A DNA stretch of 64,000 nt from Trichosphaerium sp. ATCC 40318 (lineage: Eukaryota > Discosea > Flabellinia > Trichosidae): contig JALMLS010000637.1 in assembly GCA_038496445.1 (NCBI GenBank), positions 1 through 64,000 on the forward strand. The letters are read 5' to 3'. Each line of letters begins with the position of its first letter. The stretch's first letter is position 1. The notes below the pieces were generated by a model. The model worked only from the letters and a program-made list of their open reading frames with translations, did no database searches and was not told where the DNA came from. Below, one piece after another: positions 21,217 to 33,800 of the stretch. A program made the position numbers and the translations under genes.

Positions 21217-24200
21217 CTACTTCTTTTTGTGTTTATTAATTTGATGTTGCAAAGCGTTGTTATTTTTCTCTAATTCTAGAATGGCTTGTGTAAGTTCTTC
21301 ATTTGCTTTCAGCAGTTGTTGTTCTAACCTGCCATTTGCAGTTGGTTGTTGTATTTGGCGCTCATTCAAATAGCTAGAGGCCCATAATTTTCTTTGCACA
21401 AAAGTAAGTAAGGAAAGAGATTGATGCACACTTATTTTGTACCGCTTAGAGGTAAAGTTGTCACAATCATCAAAATCAGACAAGTCATCAGAACCAGATT
21501 TGTCAACATCTGCTGATGTTGCAGATGATTGAATCTTGTTGGTTTTCTTGAACGGTTTCTTTGCTCTTTTCTTCGTTTTGTTTGGTTTTTTTTTAACTGT
21601 GATGATGTAACGAGCAACAGTCTGTACATCTAAAATCACAACTTAGTCAACAAGTACATCAAATATAATCACTACCTTGAGCTACAACCAGTTCATCGTA
21701 TATTGCCTTATTTATTTTATCTTGCTCCAACACTTGTCTTTTCTTGTTCACCAATATATAGTGACTTTGATATCCAGCTTTAATTGGCTTACCAACAAGA
21801 TTGGATTCATCTCGAGGGTTTTCTGTAACCTATCAATGCTTTGTAAATAAACAAATCAATAATGTGATGGTTGCAGTTGTGTACAGGATATACATTTCCA
21901 GGCGTAACCAAACTAAGCACAAGTGTCTTTTTGTCTTTACCAGAGGTATCATATGAACAGGCATACTCAATGCTGTGCTATTTCAAAACAAGTAAGATTG
22001 TCAATGGTGAATTTTTAAAAAGCACATACTGTAAAGTAGATTCCTTGACCATAGTATCCAGCATCCAACGAACTTATCACTCCAAATCCAGCTTTTACAA
22101 TACTCCAAGCGGCTTCACGAGTTGTTCCATGAACCATTAATACAACTGGTAGCTGATTATTGGGTTCAGAAACGTCATGGATACAAGCATTGGAGTTCTG
22201 TATGAGATTTACAGCATGTTTGGCAACTCTATTTTTGTGATTATTGTGCTTGTGATCTTTTTTGTTCCATGTGTCTGGTAGGTCTCTAATTAAAACAGCT
22301 CTGTTATGAATTCGCTTGTAGTAATAATAATTACAAACATACTGATGTCTTTGCTTCAGCATGGTATTGTATGTGCCAAAGTTTTGAGTCAATATATCAT
22401 TGCAAACAAGATGAGCTTCTACAATATCATATTTATCATAGCCATGCATCGTTGACATTTTTTTGTAAAGAAAGTCTAGTTCTCTCTTGGCTACAATATC
22501 ATTTTCAAGAAGATTCAGTGTTCTGAAGTGTGTTGCATTTTTAATTGTTCCCCTTTTGTTTGACAAAAACAGTTAAACACGAGTTAATAAATACGAATGT
22601 AACTACTCACTCGTTTTTGGATCTATCCCAGGTGTGGGCATAATGTAATCTTGGATTTAAGTTCCATGATGTCTCACTTTTTAATCCTAAAAGTGTTATT
22701 GTCAAATATTGAAATATAACAGTGTTTTTTTACCTATTATGGAGAGTTTACCTCCATGATTTGGTGAGAAGGTATTAATGAGTATGTGATTGCAAGCTTT
22801 GCATTCACATTTTTTGAAGCTACCAATTTGCTTTGAGAGCTTCTACTCAAACTGTTAGCAAAAATAAATACAAAACAAATACGTGGGTTTGATTATGTTG
22901 AGTAGCACAATAACTGCACAAATACAATCCATATTGAGAACAATCATAGCAAGCAAACGCTGTATAATGTTAATAAAAGAAATACCAACTAAACACATAC
23001 TATCTTGCTTGGGTACTTTTTGAAGAGAATTTGTGCACCATCCTTCTTTTACACACAGTTCAATGACAGACCCAGGCTGTGTAGTACTACTCCACATTTT
23101 ATCTGGTAAGTCGGACAGAATTCCTTCCATCAGCTCTCCTTGCTGTAACCAAAAGCTCTAAATTAAACAAAATAAGTTAATGTACGTTTGTATTTTGTGT
23201 GTTTGTACCGAAGACTGTACAAACATGGGACTGTATGTACAAATCAAATGGCAAATGCCTTTTTGCATTGCAACTTTAAAATATGGACGTGTTGGCTTTG
23301 TGTGATTAGTGCTTAATTGTTGGTAAAAAGGCCATACCAAGTATTGCAACCATTTTGCAAGATTGAGTCGCCACTGTGGTATCTCTTTCATGTGTGCACA
23401 TGATAACCATAGTCCACGACTGCATTGGTCATTTGGAAACAGTGTCAAAAGAGTTTCAAACACATTAATGAATGCAGGATCATCATAAACCACCTGTTTT
23501 AGTATCTTAATTAAAGCCTGTTTCCATTTTATAGTTATTAATGATATGTCTTTAGTTTGTTTCAATAAAGTCTGCAAAACTGGGTTGTGTCCAGATAATG
23601 CTAATATGAATTAGGTGACTTCAAATCAAGTCTATATACCTGCAACAATTAAAGCAGTACGTCCATTATCTTGTTTGGCTTCAATGTTGGCTCCTGATTC
23701 AAGTAATACTTTTATCACATTATCATGTCCTTTAATGGCTAACAATTAAAGTGTATGTGAGTAACAGATGTTGTTATGGTTAAGCATTATCATACCTGCA
23801 ACAATTAAAGCAGTACGTCCATTATCTTGTTTGGCTTCAATGTTGGCTCCTGATTCAAGTAATACTTTTATCACATTATCATGTCCATTAATGGCTAACA
23901 ATTAAAGTGTATGTGAGTAACAGATGTTGTTATGGTTAAGCATTATCATACCTGCAATAATTAAAGCAGTACATCCATTATCTTGTTTGGCTTCAATGTT
24001 GGCTCCTGATTCAAGTAATACTTTTATCACATTATCATGTCCTTTAATGGCTAACAATTAAAGTTAATGTGAGTAACAGATGTTGTTATGGTTAAGCATT
24101 ATCATACCTGCATCAATTAAAGCAGTACATCCATCATTTTCTTTGGCTTCAATGTTGGCTCCTGATTCAAGTAATACTTTTATCACATTATCATGTCCTT

Positions 24201-26061
24201 TAATGGCTAACAATTAAAGTTAATGTGAGTAACAGATGTTGTTATGGTTAAGCATTATCATACCTGCAATAATTAAAGCAGTACATCCATTATCTTGTTT
24301 GGCTTCAATGTTGGCTCCTGATTCAAGTAATACTTTTATCACATTATCATGTCCTTTAATGGCTAACAATTAAAGTTAATGTGAGTAACAGATGTTGTTA
24401 TGGTTAAGCATTATCATACCTGCATCAATTAAAGCAGTACATCCATCATTTTCTTTGGCTTCAATGTTGGCTCCTGATTCAAGTAATACTTTTATCACAT
24501 TATCATGTCCATTAATGGCTAACAATTAAAGTTAATGTGAGTAACAGATGTTGTTATGTTTAAACACTATTCGTACCTGCAACAATTAAAGCAGTACGTC
24601 CATTATCTTGTTTGGCTTCAATGTTGGCTCCTGATTCAAGTAATACTTTTATCACATTATCATGTCCTTTAATGGCTAACAATTAAAGTGTATGTGAGTA
24701 ACAGATGTTGTTATGGTTAAGCAATATCATACCTGCATCAATTAAAGCAGTACATCCATCATTTTCTTTGGCTTCAATGTTGGCTCCTGATTCAAGTAAT
24801 ACTTTTATCACATTATCATGTCCTTTAATGGCTAACAATTAAAGTTAATGTGAGTAACAGATGTTGTTATGGTTAAGCAATATCATACCTGCAATAATTA
24901 AAGCAGTACATCCATTATCTTCTTTGGCTTCAATGTTGGCTCCTGATTCAAGTAATACTTTTATCACATTATCATGTCCATTAATGGCTAACAATTAAAG
25001 TGTATGTGAGTAACAGATGTTGTTATGGTTAAGCATTATCATACCTGCATCAATTAAAGCAGTACGTCCATTATTTTGTTTGGCTTCAATGTTGGCTCCT
25101 GATTCAAGTAATACTTTTATCACATTATCATGTCCTTTAATGGCTAACAATTAAAGTTAATGTGAGTAACAGATGTTGTTATGGTTAAGCATTATCATAC
25201 CTGCAATAATTAAAGCAGTACATCCATCATTTTCTTTGGCTTCAATGTTGGCTCCTGATTCAAGTAATACTTTTATCACATTATCATGTCCTTTAATGGC
25301 TAACAATTAAAGTGTATGTGAGTAACAGATGTTGTTATGGTTAAGCATTATCATACCTGCATCAATTAAAGCAGTACGTCCATCATTTTGTTTGGCTTCA
25401 ATGTTGGCTCCTGATTCAAGTAATACTTTTATCACATTATCATGTCCTTTAATGGCTAACAATTAAAGTTAATGTAACAGATGTTGTTACGGTTAAGCAT
25501 TATCATACCTGCAACAATTAAAGCAGTACGTCCATTGTTTTCTTTGGCTTCAATGTTGGCTCCTGATTCAAGTAATACTTTTATCACATTATCATGTCCT
25601 TTAATGGCTAACAATTAAAGTGTATGTGAGTAACAGATGTTGTTATGGTTAAGCATTATCATACCTGCAACAATTAAAGCAGTACGTCCATTGTTTTCTT
25701 TGGCTTCAATGTTCAATCTTGGTTGGATGCATAACATTACGACAACATGGAGATTGTTGCGAGCTACAAATTGGGTTGATACTTACACTGTTGGTAAATA
25801 CAAACCTGAGTAGAATAGAATGTCTTTTGCTGTCTCAAGAGTATGTAGTTTTTGTTTCAGCACATCACCTAAAGGAGCAGTGTTTTTAGAAAAAGAGAAC
25901 ATGTTTAAACCAAGGAAGGTACATGTTGTAATATTGGGGTATTTGCATTGAAGCTGCGCCAATTCGGCTATTGAAGAATTTTAATAAACACAGAGGCAGA
26001 TCAAAGATTCGCTTCTATTACCTTTTAATTCTGATGATTCTTCGATATGTGGCTCCGTCAT
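21217..26061 (-). CDS. Tankyrase-like ankyrin-PARP protein, copy B
   Basis: Start chosen at ATG 26061 (MTEPHIEESSELK, exon 26061-26022, phase-1 donor). Next come AELAQLQCKYPNITT and GDVLKQKLHTLETAKDILFYSG, then 14 ankyrin exons of the type KGHDNVIKVLLESGANIEAK, a last ankyrin (SGHNPVLQTLLK), the NDQCSRGLWLSCAHMKE linker, Cys/His zinc-like pieces (CYDCSQYGLYLCSYC and a following KCECKACNHI), and the PARP domain. Triad: His in VHGTTREA, Tyr in GYYGQGIYF, Glu in YDELVV. The tail is Lys-rich (RRKEQRN in another frame, KKRAKK in frame), then acidic, then a coil (LLKANEELTQAILELE). About 1,100 residues. It is the inverted partner of copy A and looks intact. A nuclear or cytosolic ADP-ribosyltransferase that recruits targets through ankyrins is inferred by analogy with tankyrases. 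Confidence 0.8.
23640..25790 (-). repeat. Tandem array of 14 ankyrin exon-intron units (156 bp)
   Basis: Using the word ttggcttcaatgtt as marker, units start near 23671, 23827, 23983, 24139, 24295, 24451, 24608, 24764, 24920, 25076, 25232, 25388, 25540 and 25697. The spacing is 156 bp with two 157 and one 152. Each unit is a 99 bp exon coding exactly 33 residues plus a 57 bp intron, and both splice sites are in phase 1, so any unit can be gained or lost without breaking the frame. The 14th unit diverges in its 5' half (ARNNLHVVVMLCIQP), matching ankyrin 1 of copy A. Confidence 0.95.
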
Positions 26062-26503
26062 GAAGCGTTGTAACCAGTGTTGATTGTACGGTAAAATGGA
26101 TTTAAGTTTCGCCGACGGTTCATAGAATTACTTGTGTTATGGCTCGGTGTACATTGTTTGCGTTCAACATATCTCCTCGTTCATATACAAAGCCTTTTCA
26201 CACGTACGATGAGAAGATACGGAGATAGTACATTATGGCGCAATACAAACCCAAAAATACGGTTCGTTTGCTTAAAATTATGCGCCATTTGTAGTTTTTG
26301 ACGTTTTTTTTTGCCGTTCCTTTTAAACTACAACTACTGCCAAAAAATTGGCTACATGGTCTACACGTATAGTATAAAGAGGGTTAAATCACTGGTTTGC
26401 CATCAGATTCCACGGGCAACGCACTCGCGTTATGATAATGTCATTATCATAACGAGAACCGGTAACGCGCATAGAATTCGTTGAGCAAGTTTCTCTATCT
26501 CGC
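26062..26503. other. Upstream region of ankyrin-PARP copy B
   Basis: The first 50 bp share a gaaccgtcgg-containing segment with the region around 10240 upstream of copy A. In both copies it stays open for about 20 codons (EPSAKLKSILPY) but has an in-frame TAA just before it, so it is leader or a missed exon. No other coding signal. Confidence 0.4.
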
Positions 26504-27098
26504 TACGCTACAGGATATCATTTACTTTTTTTTTGAAAATCACGTGGGCAAGATAGATTTTTGCTCACTGTATTTTTTACAAGGTTTTTTTTTCTATCCG
26601 ACGCTTTTATCACGTATCGTAGCAATTAAAATATAGCGTACCGGAGCGAAAGATTAACAAACATAAAGTATGAAACGGCAACTAATTACGCCATTAAACG
26701 CTATCTACACGCTAATTATAATTAGTGCAAAGAGCCTACTGGTTACATTGCAGGTTTAAAGAGCAAACGAAGCGATTTTAGTTTTCATTGCCTTTGTCGT
26801 AATACAATACGTTCGTTGCAGTATGATATTGAGCTATCTTCGAAAGTTATCCAAAGCTGTCATAAGAGCACATGTAACGAATGAATCAGAACTTTTGCAA
26901 CAACTTTTACATAGGTTGGTTGGTACAGCCTACTACTCGTTTTAACAAACCAATGTAAAAGCCGACTCTAAACCTTAGTGCCCTCGTCTCCAATGGTGAT
27001 ACAACGTAATCCAGCAGTAGCAATAAGATAAGAATTGCAAATGTACTGCTGAAATAGGATTCCTTTCTTGTAACACTCGCTTCAGTCAATGGCTTTGG
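26504..27098. repeat. 0.6 kb direct repeat, right copy
   Basis: Partner of 662-1258, same orientation, with scattered substitutions and a few small indels. It ends at the ttggtccg word near 27098, exactly where the left copy also ends. Confidence 0.75.
26907..27089 (-). CDS. Small one-TM protein or exon, second copy
   Basis: A minus-strand frame of about 60 residues with the same membrane core as the one at 1046-1246 (TFAILILLLLLDYVVSPL) and a basic end. It also begins at a TTG rather than an ATG. An in-frame splice-acceptor-like ctgttag lies just upstream (27105), supporting the idea of a last exon. Function unknown. Confidence 0.35.
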   Translation of the reverse strand: MTEASVTRKESYFSSTFAILILLLLLDYVVSPLETRALRFRVGFYIGLLKRVVGCTNQPM

Positions 27099-27528
27099 TC
27101 CGTACCCTAACAGTTAATACTTAATCAAATTTGAAAGTATACCAGTTGTCACTGACCACCAGTACTCAGTCATAATGGAAACAGAAGGTTGTTCCCTGTT
27201 TCAAATTCTCTGTGCTTTCTTGAAGCGTTCAGTATTCTTGCTTGATGGACTCATCATTGATTAAGAAGCTACTTTATCAATAACCCATAGTACGTCTTGT
27301 GTTACATATGATAAAGGTAATTTGAGCTCACATCTTATTATAATGATGCCCGCGCTTGGAAATAGCTTCCACGTTCTTTTTCAGGAACGACAGTGTTTGT
27401 CGACACAACTTTAAGACCGAGTGATTAACAGCACTAGAAATAATTGTTTTTCTTTGCCATGTGGTACTTAAAGTTGTTTTACTGCCAACCCTATTGCCAA
27501 CTAGAAAAGGTGTAGGGATAGCAAGATA

Positions 27529-28840
27529 ATGACGGATGCATTTGAAACTGTGACGTATGCAAGCTTAAGCTTTATTGAAAAACACATGAGTTTCTTTACG
27601 TTATTCAAAAGGACGGATGATGTGTATTCTTACACGAAACATATCTATTCGCGTTTGATTCAAAAAAAATTGGAATCACGTGATCGAACAAACAAAAAAC
27701 CGACAAACACTTATGGCAGGGTTCAAGGCGCAAGGTCGAAAAAAACACATAGCGGGACACTGCAATCAAGCCTAAGGAAGTTATGAAGTTTATAGGAACA
27801 ATGTGGCTTTGGGAGCAAAGAAGTGGCGAAAGAAATTATGATGATGTTATTTAGTGTTTCAAAGGAAAACCACATCTAAAGGGTTTGATGATCTATGTAC
27901 ATGCTGTATTCTGACAAGCATGGTAAAAAGCCTTACATACTCGGTATCATTGCTCACTGGGGTCGCGGCACACCAGTTTCTCCTGTAGATGCTGCAACAA
28001 AATTGATTATAAAATTTGAACAATGTTATAAGTTTGCGCCTCATGTGGTACTGGATTCGAGATTCATGGTGGATCAGTTTGTAGATTGGACAACTGGGCG
28101 TTCTCAACAAAGTAAAACTGGAGACGTTACTACTGCTCTTCCAAGCACCCACAAGAAGAAACTATTGATAACTTGGAAATAATCTACTTTAAAATAAGTG
28201 GAGAATAGCAACAAACCCATGGTCAAGTTGCATCATTCATGCGTAAGAAATGAAAACGGTAAGACTATGGAGTGGAGGTTACTTGGATATGGCTGGAAAA
28301 CTGGTGAACCAATACAAACTTCCGACTATGAAAAAATCTGTAAATTGTCACAAAAATACTAAAACTCAGCTTGTAAAAATTGGGCTCTCCACGGAATGAC
28401 AAACCAGTTCTTCACAACTTCTATCATCACAACTTTGCAGCTATTGATAAGCTTATTATTTGAATTGTCAAACACCACGCCGGCCGGATTACAAGCGATG
28501 AGTGCCGCACCTGGGCAACTGAAATTGACATGAAAAAAAAGGCGTTGAGCTTTTCCTCTTTATCTATTAGCTACAGAAGTGTTTGCGGTGGATCTGTTGT
28601 AGATCATTTGAAGTTGATGTAAGCTCAATCGCTGAGAAATAAATGTTACTACTTGGAAATATCTGTAATGAGATAAAATACTTAAAGATATGAACCAGAA
28701 GAAGTACTGAGACTATAGCACGTTCATTATTTTGGAGCAGCAACAGATGTAGAAAGTAAAAGGCTTGCTAACGCAAAGTGTGCTGTTAGAAAATTGCAAA
28801 ACAATAAAGCACATATTAGTAGTAGTTTGAAATTTGTTTG
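27529..28840 (+). pseudogene. Possible DDE transposase relic
   Basis: Separate plus-strand frames suggest a decayed transposase. One reads KFIGTMWLWEQRSGERNYDD and FKGKPHLKG near 27780-27890. The next (27895-28182) reads PYILGIIAHWGRG and then PHVVLDSRFMVDQFVDW, reminiscent of the piggyBac-family Asp-centred strand before DNFFTS-type motifs. A late frame (GAATDVESKRLANAKCAVRK, about 28735) follows. Stops separate them. The family assignment is tentative, and an ordinary decayed gene is possible. Confidence 0.3.
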
Positions 28841-30809
28841 ACACGCCAAGCGTTTAGCCCTTAGCTACTGATGTTATTATTGTTGATTCCGTACACGCGA
28901 TGTCTACTACTCTCAACAAAGGAAATGTTCGATTTTTGCTAACCTCTGTGAGTACTCGCTGTTTTACAATAACCAGGATTGTTACACTGAAACGAACGAT
29001 AGACGTAGTTGGAGATTTCGCACGACAATTGCCAGCCAGCTCTCATTTTCTACTTGCATTCCGCACGAGCGATAGATTTTACATCCGTTACTGGCTTATG
29101 CAAGGAGAGGCGCCTATTTGTGTGTTGAAACTAACAAAGTGATAGAGCTCTAATTGAAGCGTTCATACAGAACATCACAGCGTTTTTTGATTGCGTAAAC
29201 ACAGTTTGCGTAAGGGCGATTAGTTTTATGGCAAACGGCCATTTTATGGTTTGCAATAGCACAATTGCAACCTCAATACTTGTATGCGCATGTTTGCAAC
29301 GTCACAATAAAACAGCTCACAAAATTATAAGATGGTTTGAGGGAGAGCCTTTTTCAAAGGATCGCTCGCTGGTGCTTTGTCAGTATGATGGCGAAAAGAA
29401 TAAACCACAACGGAGCTGCACGAGGTAACAGTAAACCCTTATCACCTACGAATGGGATACCTCTACAATAAAGGCTAAACAGAGTTCAGCCAATACTCCT
29501 ATGTTGTTGCAGCGTAGTTCTTTCCTCCACAAGAAGCAAAGTCTTGCTTTTTCTTTAACGGTAGTTTTTTGAGAAAAATCTTGTATAGCTTTTCATAGTA
29601 CTAGGTGCTTTCTTTGCTTCAGTACTGTGCACGTTCATCTTTCTACACCGTGTGATATGTCATAGTAACACCAGCCAAACCGTAACTCTCCACTACGCGC
29701 CAAGACGATAAAGTTGCTAAGCACAAGCACTCTAGCAGAGAATACACGTTCCGTGCGTTTACAAGTAAATTAACTTTGGTCGCTCCTGCATTGCACTATA
29801 CTGGTTATGTACATATTGCGTTAGTTAGATCGTCATTATAGCGTTTAAAGTTCGCTATTGGTAGACAACGACTAGATAGACTTATGTTGCCCAACGATCA
29901 ACAGTTATTGTGTGCGTCTGTTCTTGTCTGTGGTAGCGAGAGAAATCAAATCTAACATTTGTCACATTCTAGCGCTCATTGTTCTTTGAAATCATACTTT
30001 AGTCGTTGTTTTTATTCCTAATTAGTGCTTTCGGTACTGTAGCTCTCCAATTGGATTGAAAAAAACGCGTAACACCAGGCATTCACATCCTAATGTACCC
30101 GCAAAATGGCATCGACAAAAATGTTGACACATTTTGACATGTGTCAAATTTATGCAATTTTGACGTAACATCAAGTGCAACTTGACGCCTGAAAATTTCA
30201 CGCGTCTATGAAAGGAATAAAGGTTTGTTTCAGACATGAGATTGTAATATTTGGCCCAAAAAAGAGTTCTACATTTTGTTTTCGGAGCAATTTCATGTCG
30301 TATGTTCGTCTGTTCTTTTTTTAATAGCACCTGCCTATATTTGCAAAATTTATTAACATCTGTCTTATATTTGCCTTTTACTCTTCAAGTATCATCATTC
30401 ACGTGACATGTCTTTTCGTTTATTACATGCACATAAACAAAAACTACACTATTTACGTCAACAAATACAGACCTTTTGCGCACCTCAGGTCTTAGCCTTC
30501 AAAGTAGAGTAAATCACTAACGAAAAAAGGAGCCAACAGTGAAGTCTTGCACTTTGCAAGATAAAAATCAATGTCGCGAAATCGTTGTTTTTATTAAAAC
30601 GGACTGTACCATTTCTTTCCAGCTAACTCTTTCCTGCAAAATTCCGTACAATTATAGTTTCACGTATTCAAGTGGAGAGATGTATGTACATACTGTACGA
30701 GGAATACAAACTTAGAAACAACCAATATGTACAAAAAATAGTTTGATTCTATAGTATACAAGCTCTACATATTCTTTACAAAGAAATCTCTTCTCACATT
30801 CACAAGGAA
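28841..30809. other. No supported gene
   Basis: Open frames at 28900-29142, 29228-29428 and 30022-30330 have no recognised homology and no convincing splice context. This marks the transition from the repeat-rich left region to the gene-dense right region. The final 150 bp are probably the 3' flank of the SNF2 gene. Confidence 0.35.
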
Positions 30810-33800
30810 TCATTCATCACCTTCTCCAACTGCTGCTGGTATATTATTATTTGTTGGTCTTGCTACACCAACAAACAAGTTTTGTAGTTCAGCTACAGAT
30901 AGCCTAGCAGATAATTGTTGAATAGAAAATCCATCCTCAAGAGCAGCATCTGCTATGTTCTTTTTCTTCTTCTGTAAATCAAGTATACGCTCTTCAACAG
31001 TTTCCTAACATAAAGCACTTAATAACCCAAACTCCATAGCTCACAAAGAGAACACAAAAAGAAATAGGGCCTTGATAAAATCAAAGCATGATGGTTTCAA
31101 CGTGTAAGTTAAACTCACCTTCATAAAAAACCTTGTTACATATACAGGCTTTTTTTGACCAAATCTATGGACTCTATCAATTGCTTGTTGATCTATAGCT
31201 GGATTCCACCACCTTTAAAAATTAGTAAAACAAACACGTGTGGAAAAATCAACCAAAAAAAAAAACAGTTAAAAAAAAGCAGAACGAGGAAAAAAAAAAT
31301 GAGTTCGTACGGGTCAAGAAGAAATACATGGTTAGCCATTGTAAGATTTAAACCAACACCACCAGCCTTAAGAGAAACAAGCATAATCTTAATACTCTTC
31401 TCTTTTTTGAAGAGAGAAATGCTCTCACTCCTAAAAAAACAAATCAATAAAAAAAACCGATTTTACTTCTTCTTGAAGATTGAGCTGTTTAAGCTCAGTT
31501 GATATGAAAACTTGTAAACGAATATAAGTACCTATGCTTTATAGTCATTGTACCATCAACTCTAGTAAACTTGAAATTCTCTTTACTTAGAAATGGTTCC
31601 AATAAATTGAAATACATTGTGAACTGTGAAAAAATAACAGCTACAAAAAAACAGTATTAGAATTTGGTCAAAAGTAATCAATATCAATACCTTTGTCATC
31701 TCCTGTTTTCAACTTTTCTAGCTCTGAAAGCAGCGCTGTAATCTTTGAAGAAGGTTGGAACTCAGGTACTTCGTAAGTATTATCATCATCAAAGCAGATA
31801 TCTCCTAACACGATTTTAGAAGGCAACACTTAAAAAAATTTGCTTATTTTTGATTCGCCGCAAACTCGCTGTAAAAAAAATAGCTGAATCTAATTTAACA
31901 GTACTCTCCGATTATTAAATCAACCAGGAATAAATGAGCAATTTCTCTAATCATCTCAAATGCGCAAGAAACAAGAAAATTTTCAAAAACCAAAAGAACA
32001 AAACTATTTAATAATTTGGTGCTCTTACCGTCATCTAAACTGTACATATTCATAAGCTCTAAGGCATCTTGGGATGGCCTGTATATTCTCTTTGCCAAAG
32101 GAACATGTCCAGAAGAGTTCAAATCAATGTCATCATCGTCATCATCGCTGACTTCTTCTTTACCTTGTGAACGAGATGATTTTTTGTTTGTTGTTTCTGG
32201 GTTACAAACACTCATTATAATATCATCATCATTATCATCATTACAACTATGTTCTTCTTTATCTTTGGAATGAACTAAGGATTGATCAGATTCGCCTGAT
32301 TCTTGCTTTACATCCAATGTTTCAATTTCATCTTTCTCTTCTTCTTTTTCTTGTTTGTCTTCCTTTTCTTGTTTCAAACGTTCCTCAGGTTTTCTTTTCC
32401 ATGAGAATGTCAATATATCATCAGAATCAGAGTCAGAATCAACTATATCCAAAAAACTGCTTTGACTGGGTAGTGACTGGAACAACAGTTACAAAACGTG
32501 CGAAAAATCCAAGCAAAAAAAAAGTACTACTTACAAGTGTCCCACCCAACTCGTCTCCTTCACGCTCATCATCAGGTACAATAAATCCGCCAAGCGTTTC
32601 TACACCAAGCATTAGTAATTTAGAAAAAGTTCAAAAGAAGGGCATTGTACCATCAAAATCGCCATATTCAATAACACGTGTTTTTTTTGTTGTTTTAGTG
32701 CGCTCTTCAATTTCTTCCATACTTTTGAGTTTACCAACTGTAAGACCAGACGTTCTACAAATAGGACAAGTATCATGTTGTTCTAACCACATGGATACAC
32801 ACTATAAAAATTAAAAGGTAAGGCAGTGGGCGTTCAACAAGACAATGTTTTCTTCGAAAAACAAAATAAACAAGAATCAAGTGAAGACCAAGGAAGTACT
32901 CCCTGTACAACCATAGAACCATGTTCTGGAATTACGTGCATACCTCATTACAGAATTTATGCCCACATGGTGTTACCATAGGGTTATTCATCTCATCATA
33001 ACATATCTGACAAATCTTTGCGTTTCGATTGAATATTTTATAATTTGTTAACAATGATGAGTTGCCAGACTTTGATAGTTCTTTAACAATCTTTTCAAAG
33101 TCTTCATCAACATTTTCAATGAACTATCAAGGATCTTAGAGTTGCAAATACAAAGTTGAAGACAAGAGTTTGTTTTTTCTGTTCAAAAAATTCTAATAAG
33201 GAAAAAACTAACTCACCTGTTCCCATCTGAAATGTCGCCCTTGCTCATGTTTTTCAGGCCGATGTGCCAAAAGAACAAGATGTGGATGATCACATGTCTA
33301 TATTTAAGAGTTAATTAGTATACTTTACAAACAACAAACTCACCTGACGCAATCTAAGTAAAAGTTCAAGAATATAAAAATATTCTTTTACAACAGATCC
33401 TAAAACATTTCCATTCATCTCACCAATCTTAACAATTCTATTCCATTGTTCCTCAGTCTGTTCTTGAAGTTTTTGATAGAATACAGCATCTTTAGGATTT
33501 AAAGGAGCGTGTACTAGCTGTTCATGAACTACAGGTAAAGTCAAAAGAGGTTTCCCTCTTATAATTGTTTTCTTTGTTCTTCTTAACAAAACGGCATCCA
33601 GTAGTTTCTAGTGTTACAAGTTAATATGATGTAAGGGTGCTTATTAAACGACATACCCTAAGCCGTAGAATAGCGTGTTGTTTTGCTTCTTCACCTCCAA
33701 CCTTGAGTGGATTTGTGATGCTAGAAACAAAAACATTGTGATCTTTCTCTGTCCTGACTTTAAGATAAACAAGTTGGCTGTATATGTCTTCTAATGAATT

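Noticed and set aside
23640-25790. CRISPR-like regular repeat array
   Set aside because: The repeats are 156 bp, carry an ankyrin-coding exon and intron splice sites, and have no variable spacers; it is part of a gene.
662-27098. LTRs of a giant retrotransposon
   Set aside because: The direct repeats lack TG...CA ends, have no primer-binding site or polypurine tract seen next to them, and the enclosed pol relics lie in both orientations.
32016-32273. Plus-strand Ser-rich ORF
   Set aside because: Antisense shadow of the acidic Asp/Glu-rich exon of the SNF2-RING gene.
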